In this document: positions 4,726 to 10,000 of the stretch, piece after piece
Layout: each line of letters begins with the position of its first letter
How positions within the stretch are numbered: the first letter of the stretch is position 1
Origin: Desulfomonile sp.
GTDB lineage: Bacteria > Desulfobacterota > Desulfomonilia > Desulfomonilales > Desulfomonilaceae
Reading direction: 5' to 3'
NCBI GenBank assembly: GCA_020216785.1
Contig: JAIWNO010000108.1
Location: 1-10,000, forward strand
Length of the DNA stretch: 10,000 nucleotides
The notes under the pieces: generated by a model
The model's input: only the letters and a program-made list of their open reading frames with translations
Databases searched by the model: none
What the model was told of the DNA's origin: nothing
Program-made: the position numbers and the translations under genes

Positions 4726-7059
4726 ATGGCAGAACATCGCGTGTACGAACTTCTCACAGGACTCCGGGCGGCAGTCCGAGTCGGCGGCGAGGTTGACGGC
4801 AAGGCCGAGAATGCCTCTCCTCAGGCCAGGTGGCGGCAGAACTTTCTCGTCTCCGGGTCGCCGCAGGTGATTATTTACGCGCGGCGCCTCGACGGCCGAT
4901 TCACGACCACGTTCATGAGCGACAATGTTGAGGCTTTGTTGGGACATGCGCCTCGCAACTTCGTGGAAGATCCTTCTTTCTGGTCGGACTGTATCCATCC
5001 GGACGATGCTCCTGGAGTCATTGCCAAGCTGGCCACGGTAGCTCAAAACGGCCATCATGTTCACGAGTATCGATTCAGGCACAAGGACGGCCGCTATCGA
5101 TGGATGCGAGACGAACTGAACCTCTTGCGGGACGGCGCGGGAAATCCTTACGAAATACTTGGATCGTGGATAGATGTGACAGAGCGCAAGCGAGCCGAGG
5201 AGGCCCTTCGCCTTAGCGAAGCGCGATATCGCTCCCTCATTGACAGCGCCCCGATGGGGATGATCTCGTTCGACAGCAACGGTGACATAACCGAATTCAA
5301 CCCTGCTGTACTGAGCATCCTGGGCCTGCCGGTCCTTGAGAGATCCAGTCGCATGGACCTGTTCACCCTGCTGCCCATGGTGGAGGCGGGCATCTCGGAG
5401 GCGATTTTCCGCTGTATGGAGTCCGGTGAATCCGGCATTGGCGAGTTTCAGTACAAGAGCAAAGGCAGACCGGTAGTCGTGCGGGTTCATGTGGTTCCGA
5501 TCCGTGACGAGGACGGTCAGATTACGGGGGCGCACGCGTTCCTGATGGATTTATCCGACCAAAAGCGGGCTGAAGAGCTGATTGTCAGGTCCGAGCGCCT
5601 CAAAGTATTGGGCCAAATCTCCGGCGGGGTGGGATACACACTGAAGAATTTCCTTCAGATAGTTTCCGGCAATGCCAATATGGGACTTACCAACCTCGAC
5701 CTCAAGGACCACAAGGGCGTCAAATTCAACTTGGAGCAGATTGTCGAGAGCGCTCGCTCAGCGGCGGAAGCAGTCCGGTGGCTCCATAGCTTTGCGGGTG
5801 AGCGGGCTGTCGGCACCGAGCCGAGCAAGGAGATCTTCGATTTAACAGACTCGGTCCTCGAGGCGGTCGAAATGTGTAAGCTCTGGTCCAAGACAGACTT
5901 GGAGCGCCGGAAAATCAACGTCGGGTACCGGCTGGACCTTCTCAGAGGATGCTATGTGGAAGGAGTGCCGGACCAGATCGTATGGGTTGTGCTCAATCTG
6001 CTGAAGAACGCGGTCGAGGCCATGCCCAAGGGCGGCCGGATTAAGATCAACACCACCGTCAACCAGAAGCAAGTGGTGCTGACCATTCAGGACACTGGTG
6101 TGGGTATCCCTGACGAAGACATCAAAAACATCTCGGTAGCATTCTGGACCTCCAAGGAAGCCCACGCGGGAATGGGCCTGCCGTTCAGTGTGGAAATTAT
6201 TCGTCAGCATCGAGGCACTATGGGCGTGAAGCGGCTGAAGCCGCGCGGGACCTGCTTCATCGTGCGTCTGCGCCACGTGAAGGATCCCGCAAAGAAGCGG
6301 CGCAGCCGGGCCGTGAAACAAGCCGCGATAAAGACGTTTCGCATTCTTGTGGTGGACAATGAGGAGCGCGTCCTCAAGGTCTTGGAGAACGGCCTGAAGC
6401 TTGCGGGGCAAAAGCCTTTGGCCGCATCTTCGGGACAACAAGCTCTGCGGATCCTCGATGAAGCTCAGGTAGACGCTGTAGTATGCGACTATTCGGTTGA
6501 CGGTATGGTCGGATGGGAACTGGGAAGGGCTGTGCGAGACCTGTGTTTCAAGAAGGGCATTCCGAAGCCTCCGTTTATTATTCTCACCGGATTTGCGGAC
6601 CAACTCGAGCTTGACATCACCGCGGAGCATCCCGAAGTAGACCGGGTGCTGGAAAAACCCGTCAAGGTTCCCGAACTGGTGGATATTATCGCGGACGAGA
6701 TCACCAAAGGTTTAGCCAATACTTCGTTTTCAGGACGCGTGGACGGCATCGACCTGCTCGATTACGTGCAATTGCTGCTGTTGAATCGCCATCGTGCCGT
6801 AGTGGAAATCGTCTCACGTGATGGGATGCACGGGTTCGTTTTCGTGGACAAAGGGTCTATTGTCCACGCCATCTGCGGCGATCTCGAGGCGGAGGAAGCT
6901 CTTTACCGCTGCCTTACTTTCAAGGGCGGCAGTTTTTTGAGCCAACCCTGGCGTGAACCAGGGAAGATTACAATCAGGAAGCCTGGCCAGCTCCTTCTGA
7001 TGGAGGCCGCCCGCAAACGTGATGAAATGCGGTCCGACAATCTGGCTGATGAGGATTAA
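4726..7059 (+). CDS. PAS-PAS-histidine kinase-like-receiver-PATAN protein lacking the phosphoacceptor His
   Basis: The product has 777 residues from ATG 4726. Domains in order: PAS 1 (about 43-155, with CIHPDDAPG, RWMRDE and IDVTERKRAEEALR), PAS 2 (about 164-283), a kinase core (about 288-516), a receiver (about 537-660) and a PATAN/DUF4388 domain (about 667-770). In the dimerisation helix the H-box reads GQISGGVGYTLKNFLQIVSG, where related kinases have GVAHDFNN, so Tyr304 (codon TAC, 5635-5637) occupies the phosphoacceptor position. The ATP-binding half keeps its boxes: N428 in NLLKNAVEAM, DTGVGIPDED (456-465) and HAGMGLPFS with G482 and G484. The receiver keeps D588 (in VVCDYSVDG), T621 and K644, so it may be phosphorylated by another kinase such as the upstream CheA. 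No transmembrane segment is seen, so it is probably cytoplasmic. ATP binding without His phosphotransfer suggests a sensor or scaffold role (inference). Confidence 0.88.
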   Translation: MAEHRVYELLTGLRAAVRVGGEVDGKAENASPQARWRQNFLVSGSPQVIIYARRLDGRFTTTFMSDNVEALLGHAPRNFVEDPSFWSDCIHPDDAPGVIAKLATVAQNGHHVHEYRFRHKDGRYRWMRDELNLLRDGAGNPYEILGSWIDVTERKRAEEALRLSEARYRSLIDSAPMGMISFDSNGDITEFNPAVLSILGLPVLERSSRMDLFTLLPMVEAGISEAIFRCMESGESGIGEFQYKSKGRPVVVRVHVVPIRDEDGQITGAHAFLMDLSDQKRAEELIVRSERLKVLGQISGGVGYTLKNFLQIVSGNANMGLTNLDLKDHKGVKFNLEQIVESARSAAEAVRWLHSFAGERAVGTEPSKEIFDLTDSVLEAVEMCKLWSKTDLERRKINVGYRLDLLRGCYVEGVPDQIVWVVLNLLKNAVEAMPKGGRIKINTTVNQKQVVLTIQDTGVGIPDEDIKNISVAFWTSKEAHAGMGLPFSVEIIRQHRGTMGVKRLKPRGTCFIVRLRHVKDPAKKRRSRAVKQAAIKTFRILVVDNEERVLKVLENGLKLAGQKPLAASSGQQALRILDEAQVDAVVCDYSVDGMVGWELGRAVRDLCFKKGIPKPPFIILTGFADQLELDITAEHPEVDRVLEKPVKVPELVDIIADEITKGLANTSFSGRVDGIDLLDYVQLLLLNRHRAVVEIVSRDGMHGFVFVDKGSIVHAICGDLEAEEALYRCLTFKGGSFLSQPWREPGKITIRKPGQLLLMEAARKRDEMRSDNLADED

Positions 7060-7525
7060 CCAAGTCCGGACGCATTACGCGAGGAGGTTTGTTCCGCTAC
7101 TTACCGGCCTGTCAGTCTTACTCTCCTGTCTTTTTGCATCCCCAGCGTGTGCCGCCGAACCGAATGAGGAGTGTCCTACCGGTCTGCTTCCGGCTATTGA
7201 CGAGTTCTTGGAAAATGTGAACAAGGTTTCGCTCACGGATCCGATAGAAGATCGGGAGCAGCGTCTGCTTTCTTATGAAATCGCCATCAGAGATCTCGTC
7301 CGTGAGGCTCGGCGATTTTACGGCCCTTTTTGCCCCTGCTCGGAAATTCTCCGCGACGCGATGGCCTACATCGAAAATGCGGAGCGGATCCGTACGCCAC
7401 CGCCCGGTTGGGACCCCAAAGCCAGCCTCCAGAATCTCCTGGACAATACGGACAATGCCCGCCGCAGCCTCATGCTCCAGTTGCGGCTGACCGCCTGGGG
7501 CTGGATGATATGTAAGTACCGATAG
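7049..7525 (+). CDS. Small exported protein with four cysteines, function unknown
   Basis: From ATG 7049 the product has 158 residues. It begins with a basic stretch (MRINQVRTHYARRF), a hydrophobic core (VPLLTGLSVLLSCLFA) and a likely signal-peptidase I site after SPACA, giving a mature protein of about 120 residues starting near AEPNEEC. The mature part contains Cys in EEC, in FCPC and in the closing ICKYR, so two disulfides in the periplasm are possible. The remainder looks mostly helical (LLSYEIAIRDLVREARRFY, LLDNTDNARRSLML). A lipobox was considered, but VLLSC has Leu at -2 and fits poorly. The start overlaps the stop of the kinase gene by 11 bases, which suggests translational coupling; upstream GTG 7019 and ATG 7022 are possible but would lengthen the n-region. 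I recognise no family. Being coupled to the signalling operon, it may be an envelope partner. Confidence 0.7.
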   Translation: MRINQVRTHYARRFVPLLTGLSVLLSCLFASPACAAEPNEECPTGLLPAIDEFLENVNKVSLTDPIEDREQRLLSYEIAIRDLVREARRFYGPFCPCSEILRDAMAYIENAERIRTPPPGWDPKASLQNLLDNTDNARRSLMLQLRLTAWGWMICKYR

Positions 7526-7532
7526 TGCAGAT

Positions 7533-7549
7533 TTCCTCAAATTGAGGAA
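7533..7549 (+). repeat. Short hairpin after the exported-protein gene
   Basis: TTCCTC (7533-7538) and GAGGAA (7544-7549) form a six-pair stem around a five-base AAATT loop, eight bases after the stop codon. No T run follows, so it is at best a weak terminator or an mRNA 3'-end stabiliser. Confidence 0.4.
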
Positions 7550-7612
7550 TAACAATGGTTGCGCGGCCAGAGTGAGTGTCCTGTTACGCCGGAGAAGGTC
7601 CCCGTCAAGCCC

Positions 7613-7688
7613 GTCATTGCGAACGCAACGAAACGATCTCCTCGGTCGACAAGAGTAGCTTGCTTCATCGTTTCACTCCAGCAATGAC
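7613..7688. repeat. Palindromic dispersed-repeat-like element (REP/MITE type)
   Basis: The element begins with GTCATTGC (7613-7620) and ends with its exact complement GCAATGAC (7681-7688). Inner arms also pair: AAACGAT (7631-7637) with ATCGTTT (7667-7673), separated by imperfect arms (GAACGCAACG against CACTCCA) and a central part of about 29 bases. The pattern GTCATTGCGAnCGnAnCGAAnCGAT is familiar to me from intergenic palindromic repeats scattered through many bacterial genomes, including deltaproteobacteria. No transposase is present, so if mobile it would depend on an enzyme encoded elsewhere. Copy number in this genome cannot be seen from one window. Confidence 0.7.
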
Positions 7689-7813
7689 ACGATTGAACGA
7701 GCGCTTCAGCCCCCGTAATAGCTCGGTTACCGCACGAAAAAAGTGCTGGAGATCTATATGACTATAATGGTAATATAAAAATTTTGCGCATGTTCCACCA
7801 CGTAGGATGTTTC

Positions 7814-7842
7814 TTGACTTGATCAAATATTTGCTTTAAAAG
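7814..7842 (+). promoter_or_regulatory. Candidate sigma-70 promoter for argBD
   Basis: TTGACT (7814-7819) is followed after exactly 17 bases by TAAAAG (7837-7842), a five-of-six and a four-of-six match to the -35 and -10 boxes. Transcription would begin near 7849, about 31 bases before the argB start. A perfect TATAAT at 7763-7768 and a perfect TTGACA at 7852-7857 also occur nearby but lack well-placed partner boxes. Confidence 0.5.
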
Positions 7843-7848
7843 ATCAAG
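7818..7848. repeat. Inverted repeat overlapping the argB promoter
   Basis: CTTGATC (7818-7824) and GATCAAG (7842-7848) are perfect seven-base complements separated by 17 AT-rich bases. They overlap the candidate -35 and -10 boxes, a position suited to a repressor operator. The left arm also sits in the palindrome TTGATCAA (7819-7826). The half-sites do not resemble the ArgR box of Escherichia coli (TGAAT/ATTCA), so the binding protein, if any, is unknown. Confidence 0.4.
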
Positions 7849-7879
7849 AGGTTGACATTATAACCTAAAGTAAAGAGCC

Positions 7880-8824
7880 ATGACCCCTATGACCGACACC
7901 TCTTCTGTCTCTCCGGACCAGCGTGCGGCTATCCTTACCGAAGCCCTACCATACATCCGTAACTTCCAGGGTAAAAGGATTGTCATCAAGTACGGTGGAA
8001 GTGCGATGACCGACGCGGTTCTCAAAGAGCGCTTCGCGGAAGACGTCGCGCTGCTCAGTTTCGTCGGACTGAAGCCGATCATTGTACATGGCGGTGGACC
8101 TCAAATCGGTGAGCTTTTGAAAAAGATCGGCAAAGAAAGCCGTTTCGTAAAAGGGCTGCGCGTGACGGACCCGGAGACCATGGACGTCGTCGAGATGGTC
8201 CTCGTAGCCAAAGTGAACAAGGATGTAGTGTCACTCATAAATGGCAAAGGCGCCCGAGCCGTCGGCGTCTCGGGTAGAGACGGCGGCCTTATCAAAGCCA
8301 AGAAGGCCAGACCGGCCCGTCTCGCTCACGGCGACGAGGATCTCGGACTTGTCGGGGATGTTGAATCGATTGACCCTTCGTTGATCGCGTCGCTGGAAGA
8401 ACGAGGGTTCATTCCGGTGATCGCTCCAGTGGGCTCAGGTCCTGGTGGAAAGCCGTACAATATCAATGCCGACACGGCTGCCGGAGCGCTTTCAGCGGCC
8501 CTAGGAGCCGAAAAGTTTATATTGCTCACCGACGTGCCTGGTGTGCTGGACGCGCAACAGCGGCTTATGTCCAGTCTTTCGGAAGAAGAGGCTGAAGGTC
8601 TTATCGAGAGCGGCGTTGCATCCGGCGGCATGATACCCAAGATCAAGTGCTGCCTTGGCGCTTTGAGAGGCGGTGTACCGAAGGCTCACATCATTGATGG
8701 GCGTGTGCCGCACGCGCTGGTGCTGGAAATGCTCACCGAAGAGGGCATCGGCACCGAAATCGTGCGGGAACAAGCGCCGGGTGCCCGACCAGCGTCGAAG
8801 ACTCTGAGAGGAGAGAATCCATAG
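7880..8824 (+). CDS. argB: Acetylglutamate kinase, second step of arginine biosynthesis
   Basis: The product has 314 residues from ATG 7880. It transfers phosphate from ATP to N-acetyl-L-glutamate in the cytoplasm. Family motifs are clear: KYGGSAM with K37 for phosphate binding, HGGGPQI (70-76) for the glycine-rich substrate loop, KGLRVTD (91-97) and NINAD (194-198), followed by ILLTDVPGV. An N-terminal helix precedes the first strand (ILTEALPYIRNFQGKRIVIKY), as in the hexameric enzymes inhibited by arginine and unlike the shorter E. coli enzyme, so feedback inhibition by arginine is likely (family knowledge). ATG 7889, three codons later, is an equally possible start; the only purine-rich sequence upstream is AAAGAG (7872-7877), closer to a usable distance for 7889. 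The stop codon overlaps the argD start by one base, so the two are co-translated in one operon. Confidence 0.96.
   Translation: MTPMTDTSSVSPDQRAAILTEALPYIRNFQGKRIVIKYGGSAMTDAVLKERFAEDVALLSFVGLKPIIVHGGGPQIGELLKKIGKESRFVKGLRVTDPETMDVVEMVLVAKVNKDVVSLINGKGARAVGVSGRDGGLIKAKKARPARLAHGDEDLGLVGDVESIDPSLIASLEERGFIPVIAPVGSGPGGKPYNINADTAAGALSAALGAEKFILLTDVPGVLDAQQRLMSSLSEEEAEGLIESGVASGGMIPKIKCCLGALRGGVPKAHIIDGRVPHALVLEMLTEEGIGTEIVREQAPGARPASKTLRGENP
8808..8813 (+). promoter_or_regulatory. Ribosome-binding site for the GTG start of argD
   Basis: GAGGAG lies ten bases before GTG 8824, inside the end of argB. The in-frame ATG 8848 has no such site, which favours the GTG start. Confidence 0.6.
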
Positions 8825-10000
8825 TGCATTCCAGCGATTTCATATCGATGAATAAGCAGTACGTGTTCGACACGTACGGACGCGCTCCGGTGATGCTCGT
8901 CGAAGGAAAAGGATGTCGCGTTCGAGACAGTGCGGGACGGGAGTACCTGGATTTCATCGCGGGCATTGCCGCTTGCACTCTTGGCCACGGGCATGAGGGA
9001 CTTGCCCGAGCACTCTACGAACAGGCGAGTCGCCTGATCCACGTGTCAAACCTGTTTCACATCGAGCCGCAGATCCGCCTTGCGCAGCTTCTCGTAGAGC
9101 ACTCTTTCGCGGACAAGGCCTTTTTCTGCAATTCGGGAGCTGAAGCCAACGAGGGAGCCATCAAACTCGTGCGGAAGTACTTCCATGACCGAGGCGAGCA
9201 CGACCGATACCACATCATCACCATGGAAGACTCCTTTCACGGCCGCACGCTTGCTACACTGGCCGCCACCGGACAGACGAAATACCGCAAGGGATTCGAG
9301 CCCGCGACCGAAGGGTTTTCCCACGTACCATTCGGCGATGTTGAGGCGCTCACGAGAGCGCTCACACCGCAAACCGCTGCTGTCATGGTGGAACCGATTC
9401 AAGGTGAGAGCGGCGTCAAGGTGCCGCCAAAAGGCTACTTGCCCGCGGTGCGGGACCTGTGCACTCAGCAGGGAATGCTACTGGTGCTGGATGAAGTCCA
9501 AACCGGGACAGGTCGGACTGGGAGGTTTCTCGCACACGAGCACTTCGGGATCACTCCCGACGTCATGACTCTCGCCAAGGGAATTGCCGGCGGTGTCCCG
9601 ATGGGAGTGCTCCTTGCCACAGACGAAGTTGCCAAGGCCTTCGTTCCCGGCACCCATGCATCCACCTTCGGCGGAAACCCGCTCGCGTGTGCAGCAGGAG
9701 TCACCGTGCTCGGAGAAGTGCTGTCCGACGGATTTCTCGATCGAGTGGCCGAGAAAGGCTCACACTTACGCGCTCGACTCGGAGAGCTGGCGGAACGTCA
9801 CACAATTATTCGGGATGTGCGCGGAATGGGGCTCATGCAGGCGGTAGAATTGGACCGACCCGGAGCAGAGATTGTGACCGCGATGCGCGACCGCGGAGTG
9901 CTGGTGAACTGCACAGCGGACAGGGTGCTGCGTTTCATACCACCGCTCATTGTGAAGAAAGAAGAGATCGACGAGATGATCGGCGTGCTTGATACGGTGC
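8824..10000 (+). CDS. argD: Acetylornithine aminotransferase (3' end beyond the window)
   Basis: The frame runs from GTG 8824 to the right edge, giving 392 residues without a stop. The family usually has about 390-410, so only a few residues are missing. The enzyme is a class-III, pyridoxal-phosphate-dependent aminotransferase that makes N-acetylornithine from N-acetylglutamate semialdehyde with glutamate as amino donor. Visible motifs are YLDFIAGIAACTLGHGH, NSGAEANEGAIKLVRK (cofactor phosphate binding), SFHGRT, VEPIQGESGV, LVLDEVQTGTGRTG with D223 contacting the pyridine nitrogen, TLAKGIAGG with K252 forming the Schiff base, and HASTFGGNPLAC. Related aminotransferases for GABA, ornithine or succinylornithine share these motifs, but adjacency to argB with a one-base overlap makes the arginine role very likely. 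A role in lysine (DapC) synthesis as a second activity is possible. ATG 8848 is an alternative start that removes eight residues. Confidence 0.94.
   Translation, partial: MHSSDFISMNKQYVFDTYGRAPVMLVEGKGCRVRDSAGREYLDFIAGIAACTLGHGHEGLARALYEQASRLIHVSNLFHIEPQIRLAQLLVEHSFADKAFFCNSGAEANEGAIKLVRKYFHDRGEHDRYHIITMEDSFHGRTLATLAATGQTKYRKGFEPATEGFSHVPFGDVEALTRALTPQTAAVMVEPIQGESGVKVPPKGYLPAVRDLCTQQGMLLVLDEVQTGTGRTGRFLAHEHFGITPDVMTLAKGIAGGVPMGVLLATDEVAKAFVPGTHASTFGGNPLACAAGVTVLGEVLSDGFLDRVAEKGSHLRARLGELAERHTIIRDVRGMGLMQAVELDRPGAEIVTAMRDRGVLVNCTADRVLRFIPPLIVKKEEIDEMIGVLDTV

Larger units (their letters stand above)
7526..7879 (+). other. Non-coding region between the signalling block and argB
   Basis: These 354 bases hold, in order, a small hairpin just after the exported-protein gene, a 76-bp palindromic repeat element, and an AT-rich stretch (about 7750-7870) with promoter-like boxes for argB. 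A short open frame at 7576-7761 runs across the palindromic repeat and is not protein-like. The region separates two functionally unrelated transcription units. Confidence 0.7.

Noticed and set aside
3736..5535. Open frame of 599 codons on the minus strand
   Set aside because: It lies antisense to mglA and the kinase gene, both of which have clear family motifs. Its translation shows no recognisable domain and is rich in His and Arg, as expected for the complement of GC-rich coding DNA.
6489..6749. Minus-strand and other-frame open frames inside the kinase gene
   Set aside because: They overlap a well-supported receiver domain and lack start signals and protein-like composition.
7613..7688. 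CRISPR repeat
   Set aside because: Only a single palindrome is present, without regularly spaced direct repeats or cas genes.
7576..7761. Short open frame of 61 codons in the intergenic region
   Set aside because: It crosses the palindromic repeat and its peptide shows no protein-like pattern; the repeat explains the sequence better.

Overview
The window looks like a chromosome segment of a moderately GC-rich Gram-negative bacterium, most likely a deltaproteobacterium in the broad sense (Desulfobacterota or Myxococcota). This is inferred from the gene content: a CheA-receiver hybrid next to CheB, an MglA-type polarity GTPase, and two proteins with PATAN/DUF4388 domains. No ribosomal RNA or tRNA is present, so the taxonomy is a guess from gene families.

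Layout, all genes on the plus strand. (1) 2-7059 is a signalling block: the end of a hybrid CheA-like kinase (receiver domain), a structured non-coding gap of about 340 bases, CheB methylesterase, a receiver-PAS protein, a receiver-PATAN protein, a possible small helical protein, a long structured leader, an MglA-like GTPase, and a large PAS-PAS-kinase-receiver-PATAN protein whose phosphoaccepting histidine is replaced by tyrosine. (2) 7049-7525 encodes a small, apparently exported cysteine-containing protein whose start overlaps the end of the kinase gene. (3) 7526-7879 is non-coding and holds a small hairpin, a 76-bp palindromic repeat of REP/MITE type and an AT-rich promoter region. (4) 7880-10000 holds argB and the nearly complete argD, overlapping by one base, for arginine biosynthesis.

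Reading the signalling block as a unit (inference): CheA phosphorylates its own receiver and CheB, CheB adjusts receptor methylation, and the stand-alone receiver proteins and the MglA GTPase are candidate outputs, probably acting on surface motility or cell polarity rather than a flagellar motor. The two PATAN domains are close paralogues (about 45 of 100 aligned positions identical by eye, without gaps), which ties the proteins on either side of mglA into one system. The points most worth a second look are the kinase lacking its His, the duplicated hairpin modules in the mglA leader, and the combination of chemosensory, PATAN and MglA genes.
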